Origin: Siderastrea radians
Lineage: Eukaryota > Cnidaria > Anthozoa > Scleractinia > Rhizangiidae
Length of the DNA stretch: 64,000 bases
Direction of reading: 5' to 3'
Assembly: GCA_964017195.1 (NCBI GenBank)
Contig: OZ024887.1
Location: 4,329,959 to 4,393,958 of the forward strand
The notes under the pieces were generated by a model. The model made no database searches. It had not been told where the DNA came from and was given only the letters and a program-made list of their open reading frames with translations. The position numbers were made by a program, and so were the translations under genes. Positions 1-12,411 of this stretch are shown in pieces. Position 1 is the stretch's first letter, and the number at the start of each line of letters is the position of its first letter.

Positions 1-1000
1 GGGGGAAAGAAAAGCAAAAGAAGCGGGGAGGAGAGAAAGCTCGAAATCAGTTTGCTTTCTGCGCATGCCCGAGCTTTGAAAGCTGTAAGTGGTATCAGGA
101 ACAAAAGCTAGTCCAGTGCTTGACTTGTAAACAACGCTTTGGACAGTTTGGATTCTTTTTGGCTAGACAGCGGCCTAAAAATGGCTTGATTCGCTTCAAA
201 AGGCATTTTTTGGCAAAATGTCCAGGAGTCAATGGGTTAAGACAGTCTGTTTACACAAGACTGTGTCTAAAAGTGATTTCTTGAAAAATCGTTTACAAAA
301 TCACTTAAGTAGTGACAAGATTCGCATGATTTTGTTTTTTTAATGTAGGTTTTGAAAGTTAATCGTAAACAATCTCGGCCGTGTTGCTTGACTCCAGAAT
401 AACTTAAAATTTATCTACGCACTAAATCACTAAACAAATATGACTGGGGTACTTTCTCAACTGTTGCACTATTTTTAGCCCAGTTTGCGAAATACACCAT
501 AGTTAGCTCTTAATTTGTCTTCCTTTGCAAAGATTTGATCTTCATTTCACTAAATACCGACTCCAAACTGAATTTTTACCTCACAAAACACTTTTTTCAG
601 CTTGCGGCCATGAGTGATCGAACAAAACAATCGCCGTTTTAGATTTATCCCAACTTGTAAAGGACACGGAAGTACATTAATTTGTGTAAAAATTTTACTT
701 AAATTACCACGTGGGTGAAAATGAGGCTTAGCCCTAAGTTTTAATTGAAGGCGTTTTGAGATTTTCAAGACCGGCCATCTGTTGATTGAAATTCAAACAT
801 TGGTTGTCTAAATTTAAAACGGCGATTAATTTGCTTTTTGTTACTAATTTTAAAGCTGACAATCTGAAGCTATCAGTGCATTTTCACTTTCCAGTCGACA
901 TAACACAACAGTCCAGTCGACAAACAGGACAGACTCCGTTCTCGGGGGCCGTGCCAAGTTCTTTCCCATTTCTGTGAACATCATTCCGCCAGAAATATCT
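1..1000. other. Intergenic, downstream of gene A
   Basis: AT-rich sequence holding no reading frame with recognisable homology. It lies 3' of gene A, which is on the minus strand. The short frames here have no domain and no partner exon. I see no RNA gene or clear repeat. Confidence 0.5.
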
Positions 1001-4000
1001 TCAACCCAGCTGTAATGCCAGCCATATAAAGTTCTGTCCCATTATTCTTCTGTTTATTTCCTGTAGTGCACTGGGAAATCTTGATAATAGTTCTGGTGGT
1101 ACAACACTTTTCTTCTCTTGTTGCTTGTTTAATTCTGACGACACACCTGTCTGTACACGAGGCAATCTTTTTCTTCCTTTCTTTTTGTTTGCCTTTCTTT
1201 TTACCGCGGTACGTTGCTTTGCCGCAGGTTTAAAGCTCGGTTGTTGTGATAATCTTGGCATTAGCTCCTAAAGTGATAAAGTGAAATCAAACTAAATACA
1301 TATTAACGGGACTACGTGACTAATTTTTAAATATATCTTCTTCGCATTAATTCTATCGCCTAATTTAGACACTATTTTCGCCGCGACTGGTTGCAAAAAC
1401 TACTGATTTGAACGTTAATTCCACGAAAGAAATAGACACCTATATCAAAACTCGGAGTAGTTCATTCATTGTCAAAAGCCATTGCTATCAATAGGGGCCT
1501 TGCTTGTTATTAGCATACTAAACTTCCTTCCTTGTTTCCATTTAGTTATGGGAACTCTCAAGAAATTTTCAGAAGGATCCGCTGAATGTTTTTATCCGAG
1601 CGTTTGTGTTACCACCGATGCAACACTACACTTTCTATAGAAACTAATCCCTTTGCGCTTCCAAGAATTTGTTTGGACTCTTGGGCTTGCTTTTTGCTAG
1701 CGTCGTTTATGAATACCGAACCATAAGATGGCAGCGTAACCTGAATCTCCGACATGACGTCTGAGGACGTTCTTTATCCTCCAGGCCCCAGTTGTTCAAA
1801 GGACGAATAAGTTCTGATCCACCGAGTAAACAACTACCCTGGTAGGCAAAAATTACTCCAGCCAATACATTTTATCCACTCAGATAGTGATTTATACAGC
1901 GGATATTGAACAACTGGGCCAGAAGGAGGGAGCAAAAAAGGACGAGTAGTAGCTCAGAGTAGAATCAGTAGCTCTTGTAAGGTTTTGCAGCGATGTTTGA
2001 GAGTAATAGTTGTCAGGTCCATCAGTGTACCAATAAACCCTGCATAAGTTGCGTTAATAACTGCGAGGATCTTCTTTACATTGATTTCTTCATTCCGCAG
2101 TTCAAATATATAAATTTCATATATTCATAATTTCATCTTCATCTTTCCCGGGTATATTACGAACCGATTTAATGACCAGCTCCCAGTTGGCTTGTTAGCT
2201 CAATTGGTTAGAGTGCTGCACCGGTATCGCAGAGGTCAGGGTTCGAATCCCAGCAAGCCTGATTTTTTCAGGCTTTCTTTTCGCAACTGCATAAGTTGCG
2301 TTAATAACTGCGAGGATCTTCTTTACATTGAAACCCTACACCGATTGTCACGTGACCAGTAGATATCGATCAATCAAGAAGGAAGCGCGTGCAACTTGAA
2401 AGAACGTGCAACAATTCAGTTTAGTATTGGTATCAGCTGTTCTACTGCATGTATGCTAATTAATGCCACGTACTCGTACGCGAGTCAATGTGGCTGAGTA
2501 TCTTTTCAAGGGCGGCTACTATCACAATTCTAGGAAAATAACAATACCAATTAAAACGGCAAATAAGCCAAACCGATTGCAAGCCTGGCATTTAAGCGGT
2601 CATCAAGGAGAAGGGCTATAAAAGCCGTCTTAGCCATCTTCCAGCGAAAGGTGTCTTGCCACTGATAAAAAATCATTTAAAACATTTTACCTTCAGTTCT
2701 TTGCGTGATGTTAGTTGCCTCATGTCTTGTCGTGATTCTAACTTCTTTCTTTTCGTTTCCAGACGGGAATACAATTCAGCTCGATATTCTAAAGAAAATA
2801 AATTTTAAAATAAGAGCTAAATAAATACCATTATCAAGAATGATGTCTGAAACGCTAATCCGAGCAGGAGCAAGGGAGACTAGAACAGCGATACGATAAA
2901 ACAGAGCATTACCAATTTTTAAGTTTGCAAAAAAATTTCAGATGGGCAATTTGGGTACGAAATTTAATTTCACATTGTTCTTTAATTTGCAATCCATTTC
3001 AGTCGCCAAGTTTTGACCACAGGCCCTTTTTCCCTGTTGCTGCAAAGGTTTGTTTTGTTTTGAATTTTTTGAATTAATTTTTTTTAAACGTCCTTTTATT
3101 GTAATCCGATATTATTATCATAATACCTGAGAATCGTTTCCCGCCAATGTAGCGGTTTTCGTCTTCGAGCACGTGACCGCATACGCAAGACCTTGTCGAT
3201 TCTGTAATCTGTGGATAAAATAAATCACTTGTCACCTTCAGACCTGAGTCGCCTTCGACTGCGTCACAAGGTTATTGGAATTAACTGGGCCCAACCATTC
3301 GGTCTCTTCCTCATTTAATAACAACTGTGGGTTGTGAGAGCTCTCACAACCCACACACATATTTGATTTAAAGAAAGAGGTTAAAATGATGCGGAACACC
3401 GTACAATTGAATGGACATTTTTAAAACTTTTCTGCGTTGGACGTATTTATCCAAGAAAAGAGCGTGTAATCCACCGCGTCTGGATTGGTGTGCATCTTTT
3501 AGTTTTCCGACTCTATAAAGATTAGCGCAAGACGGATTGTGTGTGCGAACGAACTATCGGCTTTTGTGAGTCTTGAACCACGCACTTAAACTGAGGGCCA
3601 TAGCATTAATCCGTTTTGTTCCCGTCTTTTTAAGAGATCCGCGTAGTACCGCTTATTCCCCTTTTTCTTTAAAGCTATCTGCCCTTCAGCTTCATTGTGA
3701 TCTTAGTTAACGAAACTTTAACTCTTTCTTCAGTCTTTTATGAAAGAAATCAAGGAAATCTATCGATATTTTTTCTGGCTCGCATTTTTTTCTTTTCCTT
3801 AGACGATTGATCCGAAAGGAAGAGAAGGAATGTTCAGTGTCTAGCCCGTTAGCATACTGCACCGCAAAAAGAAATGCCTTCGATTATTTTGCCGTAACTC
3901 TTTGTCATTTCCGTTTGGAAATCGATAGTCTCTTCGTAGATGGACCTATTTCTTCAGTTCTGCGCTAAGAAAGGACAAGATTTTTTGGAAAAATCAAAGT

Positions 4001-4239
4001 GTGAGCTATTTTACGAGATACATTGACACCAACTGACTAAATATTGCAAAATGTGCACATTTTACTGCCAGTTCGTGGACAGAACGACGTAAAAAGCGCA
4101 CAAGTCACAAAAAACGAAAGATTAAAATACACTGGATAACAAGGAACTAGAAACTAGATTTAATTCAAGTCTATTTCTTGGCAGGTTATGTACATGTACT
4201 TACCAAAATATTGCAGGCAACACACTGCCGCAGCACCAT
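1001..4239 (-). CDS. Gene A: UPF0547/C16orf87-like zinc-ribbon protein, 4 exons
   Basis: Exons in transcript order are 4239-4204, 3208-3127, 2788-2691 and 1267-1001 (36, 82, 98 and 267 nt; 160 residues). Exon 1 reads MVLRQCVACNIL and ends at a GT donor in phase 0. Exon 2 holds CVCGH...IGGKRFS and ends in phase 1. Exon 3 begins EYRAELYSRLE. Exon 4 has a basic lysine/arginine-rich linker and ends [18 protein letters not shown]. CxAC plus CxCG would make one four-cysteine zinc ribbon. The final amphipathic helix matches the end of human C16orf87 as I remember it (FSVALAEINRKIINQ). That human protein has been linked to HDAC-MIER complexes, which is recalled and not checked here. A nuclear role would be inference. 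The start is chosen because all paralogues share this 12-codon first exon. Intron 2 is 338 bp. Intron 3 holds a MITE and a tRNA-like repeat. Confidence 0.85.
1783..1920. mobile_element. MITE, CCCAGTTGTTCA family
   Basis: A short element in intron 3 of gene A. It starts GGCCCCAGTTGTTCAAAGG and ends TTGAACAACTGGGCC, so the ends are inverted repeats. It has no coding capacity. Relatives with the same ends and interior (a block close to ATTTTATC and GTGATTTATCC) lie in the introns of the two GPCR pseudogenes near 40.8 and 46.1 kb. Confidence 0.75.
2040..2331 (+). repeat. tRNA-derived SINE-like repeat unit flanked by 45-bp direct repeats
   Basis: A 45-bp block starting CTGCATAAGTTGCG occurs at 2040-2084 and again at 2287-2331, offset 247 bp. 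Between the copies is an AT-rich segment and a tRNA-like domain. The layout is that of a repeat unit whose tail is repeated on both sides. This fits a SINE or a short tandem transposon unit better than a single-copy tRNA gene. Confidence 0.7.
2189..2260 (+). tRNA. tRNA-like domain (probable SINE head or tRNA pseudogene)
   Basis: The acceptor arms GGCTTGT and GCAAGCC pair over 7 bp with one G-U. The A box (TTAGCTCAATTGGTTAGAG) and B box (GGTTCGAATCC) are both good. The anticodon arm is weak: the base 5' of the anticodon is C rather than T in the best fold, and one stem pair is mismatched. No isotype is assigned. RNA polymerase III promoter activity is plausible. Use as a real tRNA is doubtful. 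Confidence 0.5.
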
Positions 4240-4342
4240 CGTGACTCAGTCTTATATCGTCTCTTATTTCGTATTTGTGGTCTTTTAAAAAACCCTTCTT
4301 TGCTTGGCAACACTCCACTGCTGACTGAAGTGTTTTGCAGCG

Positions 4343-4367
4343 TTTATATATACGAAGTGTGACGTCA
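4343..4367 (-). promoter_or_regulatory. Gene A promoter: CRE palindrome and TATA box
   Basis: A perfect TGACGTCA palindrome at 4360-4367 lies about 120 bp upstream of the gene A start codon. Reading along the minus strand, TATATAAA follows about 10 bp downstream of it. TGACGTCA is the established binding site of CREB/ATF bZIP factors. The same palindrome recurs in the same position in genes B, C, H and K. Confidence 0.65.
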
Positions 4368-5111
4368 CTGCCAAAATAAGCAGCAGCTGCGTGACGTGAC
4401 AATACGCTCGCCGGATTGTTGCGAAACAAAAGCAGAAAAACAATGACAAGCATGCATTATGTCATGGCCTAGAATGACCCAGAATTTACCTGCACGGATT
4501 TAGTTACAAGGCCCTTGAAGAGCTGAAAGGAACGCGTAGACGCTGCGACGGATGCACGTCCGTGTTTTGATCGAGGTTTCGGAAAGGAGAGTCAACAAAA
4601 TTAAAGTCAATTCATTGAAAATGAATAGTCGGCGTTTTTGCAATGTATTGCCATGACGGTGAGGTGAGGTGTAGCATAAAAAATTTGCATTTGAATTGTT
4701 TTCTCTTGCAAGTCCAAAAAAGTAACTGAATATTAATCAGTTAGTATAATGTAAACAGACTAGCCATACTTTAATAGCTCATGATGATCTTGTTTTAGCT
4801 AAATGTTTTTTGCAGGCCGTGTAGTTCTGTTGAGCAAAACTTTCTTGGAAACGATTACGAAATTTTTACCTTTTTTGTGTCATTTTTTGCACTGTACTGC
4901 ATTTTAAAGATCGTCAAATAACTGGTTGATCTGCTCTTTCCTTCTTCTTTTTTTTCACTTTTTCATTTTCCCAACTGGAATTTTTACTGTTTTACCGCAC
5001 ACGATCAACAGCTCATGCATTGACCGTTGTCGTCCACGGATCGGCAAACATTGCCATCAATAGAGTTTCCATAGATGACACCTGTGATAAGATAAATACG
5101 AGTCCGTTGTA

Positions 5112-5310
5112 GCCTGCATAGCAAGCGTTTTCCGCCCGTTCGAGGCATTTTTCGCTTTTTGGCAGCGCGAAAATTGGGGCGAGCGCAACAAAGTGAAGGA
5201 AAGAGCACTTTTTTACGTTCGCCCCAATTTTCGCGCGTTCAACACGCGAAAAATCCTTCAAACCCGCGTGGAAAGTCCAATTCTGCGGAAACGCTTGCTA
5301 CGCAGGCTTT
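5112..5310. mobile_element. Foldback MITE
   Basis: The ends are long inverted repeats: AGCCTGCATAGCAAGCG on the left and CGCTTGCTACGCAGGCT on the right. An inner pair of arms is built around GCGAAAATTGGGGCG. A near-identical AGTCCGTTG occurs just outside each end, consistent with a target-site duplication of about 9 bp. The reading frames inside it are by-products of the palindrome. Confidence 0.8.
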
Positions 5311-6610
5311 TGAAGTCCGTTGACAAGATGAGAGTTTTTTTGTTCCTTCTCCAACGACAACACGCCAGCACCTGCTGAAAAAAAAATGAAAATCAAATCA
5401 AATTTAAATCAATTTTTTGTGTTGCTATGAAACCGGCTGCTTTTCTTGACATTCAGCATTTTGTGTAATGATTTAGCCATCGTTCTTGCATTTTCCCCGT
5501 CCAAGCTTGCTTCAGTATAAGTCCTTGGACTTCACACCAAACGAAGTTGTTGTGTCTTACTCCGACTTGCGAGGTTTATTAACTGTTTCTTGAGAACTGC
5601 AAAAACCCCATGTAGACAGCATTAGTTTAACTCTAACTTTAATACAGACAATCTCGGGAGCCTTAGCGGCCTCAGTGAACTGAAATGGTACAATTCACTC
5701 TTTCCGTGGTGTTCTGATCAAATTACCACAGCAACTGGTGAAGCAGGACCTTCAGCAAACAATACATTGTGCGTAATCAGGTCATCATGGGAAAATTTAG
5801 GTTTGGTTCACCGTTGACCTTCGTCAACCACTTTGTAGCGGTTCAGTGAAGATAAAGATATGTTCCGGCACAAGGATGTTTGCGGAAATATTAAAATGAT
5901 CATGAATTTCTTGTCGGAGCGGATCGAACTGATGAACCCAGTTTTCGCACCGAACATTCCCTTGCACTACACACTTTATTTCATTTAAAATATTTTGCAC
6001 ATACTGAACGTTTCAACTCGACATCCCACCCCAGCACCTAATAAAACAAAGTTCTCATGCACTTTCAAGAAGTTTCCTAACACCGTCCTGGTTTCAGGCC
6101 AGCGACAGTTGAGCACTTAAATATAAAACACCCCCCTTTATCAGCAGTGATATTCAAGAGAACATGCACGTCTTGCATTATTTTAATGGTTTTTGAACAT
6201 GACTTTTACTAACGACTATCACACTAATTAATGATTATTTACAGTCTCGACAGAGGCTATGTTGATTTTTCATCGTCCACAACACCTCACATATCTACAA
6301 CGACTGAGAAATTGTTCGAAGTACAGTATCACCTACTTTACGACGAATGTCTTTATCGCCTTACTTCTTTCCAAGACAATTGATTTTCTACAGCGAAAAC
6401 AGGTCAAGTTGACTCTTAAATGAAACCTCTTAGCCGGGAGAAACTGAATTAAACTTCTACTTGCACACCGGCGATGTATCTGACTTATCCGACTCAGAGG
6501 TGCAGCCGAACCTTTCCATCTGCTGGAAGGTAATCCTTGTTTTCCGGCCGACTACCGTAAGCATTTCATGATCAGCTTGCGAATTTCTTGGCCACATTTC
6601 GGATCTTTCC

Positions 6611-9600
6611 CTACTCCAGCTGTAGCGCTTGCCACACCATATTCTGTCGCATTATTTTCCGGTTTATTCTTTGAAGCGCGCTTGGAAGTCTTGATAACAG
6701 TTCTGGAGGTACAACACTTGTGTATTTTCGCTGCTGTTTCAGTGAAGAAGGTTCTTTTCTATTTTTCGTTTTGTTTGAAGTTCTTGATGGGGCCGATCGG
6801 CGCTTTCCCGTAGGTTTAAAGCTCGGTTGTTCTGCTAATACTGGCATTTGGTTCTACAAAAGTGAAAAAAAAAAAAAATTGAGGGCCGCCAAGTCTAAAG
6901 TCCCTATGCACAATACGACACTTCGTAATATTCAAATGATACCCGTCGTGGAATTCCCAAATCATTAAGTTGATGCACTTTCTGAAGTTGTGTTTTTTTT
7001 TCGTAAAGCTGCTGTAGGTATCGTGCAAAGTATGAACTGGTCTTCAGAACAGCATGTCATAAAAAAGGATACAGGAGAGAGGCATAAACGTGCGTGAAGA
7101 CAACACTGACCGACCCACTTTTTAAGCCCTTACACTGCCAAAAGTATAATTTTTGTAGGGAAAGAACTGTTGATCCAATAGCAAGTTTAACGATTTGAGT
7201 CGTCGACCGGTGCTTGGACATCAACCTAGTCTGGGTATGTGGCTGAAATTTCATAACTGTATTTAAATTAATTTGATATAAGAGGGTTTCCAGTGTACGT
7301 TTTTCGAAATGTGTGATCTGATTCGAGGCCAGAACTCGTGACTATAGGTATCAGGATAAATGCGTGTATCCAGTCAAGAGACCCTCTCTTGATCCAGTGT
7401 AATAACTGCAGCTTCGGCAGATAATCTCAGTGGGACACCTTGCCGTGTTCTCCCCCACCCCCCGTTTGCAAGGTTGAAAAGACGACACATTTTGGTATTT
7501 TCTGCTTGTAGCGGCGAATTTTTTTTCAACACTGAATGGGGAGAGCGGTCGCCGCCTACAATGCATCAAGTGTCCCAAGAATTTGTGGCTGAGGCTGTGG
7601 CATGTACCTTGATTTCTCTGAGGGGCTGTTGCTGGTTTATCCTCTGTTTTGCGTTCTGCCGCGCTTCTTTCTTCTTCCTTCTATTTTCCAGACGAGAATA
7701 CAGCATGGCACGGTATTCTGGTAAACCACAGAACACAAATATTACGTCAAAGGGGCGGTGATTGGAGAACTGTGGTTAACTGACGTAGTTGGACTTAGTT
7801 GTGGTTCAGTTGTAGTTCGGTGTGATTACGAAAGCTCAGCGGACTTGGGATGTTTCGTATACTCCTCATGTAAGCATTATTGATCTTTATCACGGGTGTG
7901 CGCAGCCCAAACAGGTATGGTTTTTTGTGGTTTTGGTCTCAAAAAGACGAATTTTATTCTAAAATGTGCCATACGGTTTGACAATAGGGTATCTGGCAAA
8001 TCTTACAGAGTGGCGAGGTCCCCTCTCCAAACTCATCGAAATCCCATTAGGACAGAACCTTCTTAGAATTCATTTCCAGTTTCTACTTTGATAACTAAAG
8101 AAGAGCGTTGAGTTAAATGATGTCTCACTGACTATACAAGGATGATACCTGAAAATCGTTTTCCTCCAATAAAGCGACTTGGATCTTCCAGCACGTGACC
8201 ACATGCACACGATCTTGATGATCCTATGATCTATGGATGACATTTTTCGTCAAATTAATCCTAGAAAGTATTTCCCTAATTCTTGTGATGTTCAAGGCAG
8301 AATGAATTTGTCCAAAAAAGGTACGTTTGTGAGATCAGTGAAGAATAATCAAGAATGTGCTTGGGGATGGTTCCTCCATGTTTAGGCCAATAAGAACAGA
8401 AAGGAGCCACAGTGTCCAAAAAGTAAAAAATGTCTATGTAAGAAACACAAGGAAAATCTGTGCATTATAAGTCCGGTTCAAACAGCGCCTGAATTTCCCC
8501 GGCTTCGACTTCCGCCTATGGTCTGATTTCATTACTGGTATTGCCATGTCGTTTATTTTACTTTCGATCTCTTATTTAGAGGTTCACTCTATTGTAGACC
8601 TCAGTTTACTGTGTTTTGTACTGGACCACATAGAAAAGCTGCATACTACAATTTCAGTCAAAAATCATTTTAAGAAAATGATTTGTGAAAATCATTTTAA
8701 GAACAATTCTTCCCCGTCTCAGTATTGATTTGCCGCCAAAACAAGACTGGTGAATCGTCAGTTCTTCAGTCCAGCATTCAGGGTGAACATTGATTGAGGG
8801 AAAGCGAGAGAGAGAGCATTACTGCGATCTTGTTTGTGTTTCCATGCAAGGAAAATCGAGAAATACAGGCACAAATTGCGTTTGTCTCGACTAGTTCTGT
8901 CCTAGATTGTAGCTACCAGGTCTGAGTGAATGACATCCTATGCCCTTTGATAAACCGATTTTTCTTACTAACTTTTAGTGTAATATGGAGCAATCGAGCC
9001 AAAATTCCTACGGGTGTTTTGTACACTGGGTAGTTCTGAGAAACTCATCCTTCGTCCGGTTACCGAAATAGAACTTGAATTAAGCTTATTTAAAAGCAGC
9101 AAATTTATGAAATTTCCAATCACTTTCGTTCTGACATTTATAGCCATGAAAAAAGATAGCAGCTTAATCGACTCAAGACGTACATTGTTATAGGAAATTG
9201 ACGCTTGTGTTGATTGAGGTATCTGAAATTAACGCGACTTAATTTAACGCGAATTTAAGGAAAAAAGCCGGCAATTAAACTAACGCGGATGTAGAAGTCT
9301 CATATTCTATCGAGGAAGAGTGTGTTGATCATTCGAAAACCGAGGATTTTGTCTGTAATACACTGAACCGTACGTGCGTTCGGAGAAACGATATCTAAAG
9401 GCAAGATTGAACTTGAATAATGCATTAAAAGATTGGAATATACCAAGAAAAGGATACTCTTATTTACCTAATTGGCTATACTAGCTACCTAAGCCAGAAA
9501 GAATATAGAATTCGTCGCCAAAATGGTAGAAATTAACGTCAGTGCGCTAATGATCGCTAATTAACGCTCCAAGTAGTTGCGGAAAGTCGCCGTCAAAGTC

Positions 9601-10155
9601 GCAGAAAAATAACTCTCCTAGAAATACGATTTTATCTTAAACGTTGTCATGGTAAAGCGTCAGCTTGGTAACGAGTTCAAATATTGTAAAAAAGAGTTTT
9701 CCGTTTCTTGCTTGTCTACGCCTAACTTGAAAAAGCTCTCTTAAAATAAAGCGAGAATAACATCAAGATTTCTAAGAAAGGGTTTTGTTTTCAGGGAGAT
9801 AAAAATGTTATTTGGGCTCTGAAAAATTTTACCTAGGGCATCCGGAAAGACAACTACCCGCTCGCTTGTAAATTGCCCATGGGGTTCTTAAAATTTTCTA
9901 CTATTTAAATCAGATTTAGTTTAATCCGAACAGATCAAACTTTGTTCGTTTCAGATACACAAATACTCAGTAAAACCTTTAATGCTTAATCCCTCGTTTG
10001 CTGCTGCTAAAAGTTCTGCGTTATCTTTTCATGTTTTGAAACTCACGATACCTTCTCTTTAACCGACTATAGAACATCTAGTGCGTAACCATACGATTTA
10101 GTCGTACCGTAGTACTCACCAATGAATTACACGCCAGACACTGTTGAAGAACCAT
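6611..10155 (-). CDS. Gene B: UPF0547/C16orf87-like zinc-ribbon protein, 4 exons
   Basis: Exons are 10155-10120, 8230-8149, 7717-7608 and 6853-6611 (36, 82, 110 and 243 nt; 156 residues). Exon 1 reads MVLQQCLACNSL. Exon 2 has CACGH...FIGGKRFS. Exon 3 starts EYRAMLYSRLENRRKKKE. Exon 4 ends PSALQRINRKIMRQNMVW. Splice phases (0, 1, 0) match gene A exactly. Exon 2 has the same 82-nt length as in gene A, and both read GHVLED, so A and B look like a recent head-to-tail pair. The linker in exon 4 has diverged more than the two ends. The predicted product is a small basic protein, probably nuclear (inference). No frameshift or stop was seen. Confidence 0.85.
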
Positions 10156-10251
10156 TACTCAGAGATTTATTCTCTTACACTATCAAAGCTCTTTTTGTTC
10201 GTCCACGCACCGGTTATTGCTGCTTTGCTTTGCAAACGAAGTGTTTACAAC

Positions 10252-10290
10252 TTATAAAGGGTTCTTGGAATATTTGTGGGTATGACGTCA
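10252..10290 (-). promoter_or_regulatory. Gene B promoter: CRE palindrome and TATA-like box
   Basis: TGACGTCA at 10283-10290 lies about 128 bp upstream of the gene B start. TTTATAAG follows about 25 bp downstream of it on the minus strand. The order CRE then TATA resembles gene A, and flanking sequence (ACGAAGTGT-like and following) is partly conserved between the two promoters. Confidence 0.6.
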
Positions 10291-12259
10291 CTTCAAAAAT
10301 AACCACTGATCTATTGCATCATCCGGGTTTTCAAGGGGCAATGTGACGTAGTAATGAATCTAAAAATAGCAGAAACGTATGTAAGATTGCTGAAACCCGT
10401 ACTAAGACAATTATTTAGGGGTATAAAAATACCTAAGAATTTTTCCCAGGGAACCGACTGTGGCCCAATAATGAAAAGCCCAATCTAAATTGCAAAGGAA
10501 GCGAAACCATGCTTGGTTTCATTTTGAAAACTGCTCGCTAGACTCACTAGACATTTTCAAATGCACCGTGGCGAGTCGAGTGGGTCTTTATGGTCATTCA
10601 TATTTCTCATCTCTCTGATAACTGATTGCATACATGTAAATACACGATTTTGCTTTTCTGTACTCAGTATGCGGATGAGACCAAGTATATGTTAGTGACC
10701 TACGGGAAGTTGACTGAATATTGTACTTGCAGCTGGTTGTAGACCGGATGAGCTGAAACTTCATATCCGTTAAGAGAAATAAAATGCGCTTCAAGAACAC
10801 TAAACCAGGAAGCAATGATCCCGGGGATGTTTGCTTGTTTATCATGTTGTACAAGGTGTTTCTCTGTGTAACCATTTAATAAAGGCAAGCGAGCATTACT
10901 TTTGTTTGGTACTGTTTCTAGTTGTAAGTTTGACATGCTGTATAACCGTCATGATCAGACAAAGGATCGCCGAGGTGGTTTCAAGAACTGAGCTAGTCTT
11001 TTCAGGTGTAGAAGAAGTCTTAATGAAAGTGTAATAATTCAAGCAAAAGCTTTGAGCATTACTTTTTGTTGAAATTATGCATGCCGTGCAAGAAGGTTTT
11101 AAGTCCGCGGATGAATACATTTGTTTTAAAACAAAACTGCAGCGTACGGCAGTGCCGTTATGCGGCGAATTTTTATTCTGTACAAGATGATTCTTAAATT
11201 TTCAGACCATAGATGGAATCCAAGTGCTGCCTTCAAACTAAAGCTATTAAGCAGTTCTTTCATAGGGAACTGTTGTAAATGTTGGTTCTGAAGATGAAAT
11301 TCTATGCTAAGAGTGTGACCTTTTAAACGGAAGCTATTGAGCAGTACTTCGAAATTTCCCGTGTGGCGCTTTTAGCGTGTAATATATTGCAATAAAATTC
11401 AGAACTGTTTCTAAGACACTCGTACTTTTGGCACGGTTAGGGTATAAAACCCGGTGGAATGGGCGTAAAGAGTAGTTGTCCATGAGGAGCCACGGGATCC
11501 AAACAATCAAGAATTAATCGGTATCCAAACAATCAAGAAATGATCACAAATTTTTAATCCATCTCTATGATTCTCGAAAACGGGTGGAGACATGTATAAA
11601 GCATCCTTCACATTTCCGGCACATTTGTGTGACTGGCTAAACTGAAAGGAATGCGTACAGTGATCATCCCGAACTGACTAAAATGATCAGAAATTTTTAA
11701 CTTTTAACTTGAGAACTTCAGGAAAAACTGAAGTCAGCCAGAAAACTTATCCGATGTAACTCGCACGTCGAATGTTTTTTTTTTTCTACCCGAGAAAGGC
11801 TGAAATAAGTCTGTTGGCCGGGAAACATTTCTCAAAAGGGTAAGCAATCTGTGAAAGGGCCTGTTTGACAGTTCGCGTGAAAGTACTTTAAGCGTTGAAT
11901 ATTTCCTTTGTTTAGTTTCTATCTATATTATAAATTGCAGTATTCGCTTTAGTTGTAGTTTTTAGAGAAACTAAATCTACTTAGCCAACATAACAATATA
12001 CCTACATGGGGCTTGAGACCTTAATGGAAACTCGACTTCCAATCGGTCTGATCGGTGGAAATCAAAAGGTACTTAGTGAAAATATTTATTTGGACTGGCA
12101 ATCATTGCTGAACGTGATTTTTTTCACCGCTTCAAAGGCTGCGAACTATTTGTTATTATTTTGCGGGTTACAACTATCTGCATTCAAATTCCCATTTACA
12201 TGTTTTAAAAGAAATTTTACTAAATCCGTGCGTTGTTTCGTCAGTTGTTTTCAATCCAG

Positions 12260-12267
12260 TGACGTCA
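12260..12267 (+). promoter_or_regulatory. CRE palindrome upstream of gene C
   Basis: A perfect TGACGTCA lies 145 bp upstream of the gene C ATG. No TATA box is obvious between it and the start. Confidence 0.55.
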
Positions 12268-12411
12268 CATGTTGTGTTACTACCCGTTCAGCATAGGAGG
12301 CAGGTTCGTTTCGGGTCAAAACACGGACACCTTGACACGCTAAACACACGCGTTTACTCCGCTACACTGTGGCGTGTCTTTGAATTCAAACGTGTTTGAA
12401 GCTTTGATAAG

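Larger units (their letters stand above)
4240..6610. other. Intergenic between genes A and B
   Basis: It contains the gene A promoter at its left end and a foldback MITE (5112-5310). The remainder, about 5400-6600, is AT-rich. I find no exon of either gene family and no tRNA there. Confidence 0.5.
10156..12411. other. Divergent intergenic region between genes B and C
   Basis: This is a 2.26-kb spacer between the minus-strand gene B and the plus-strand gene C. Each side has a TGACGTCA palindrome within 150 bp of its start codon. I recognise no exon of the two families and no repeat in the middle. Confidence 0.5.

Noticed and set aside
2189..2260. Functional tRNA gene
   Set aside because: Acceptor and T arms fold well but the anticodon arm is imperfect and the base before the anticodon is not T. 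It is embedded in a repeat unit.
4160..4453. 97-codon minus-strand frame over exon 1 of gene A
   Set aside because: The family exon MVLRQCVACNIL is in another frame with a proper splice donor, and the longer frame runs across the promoter with no homology.
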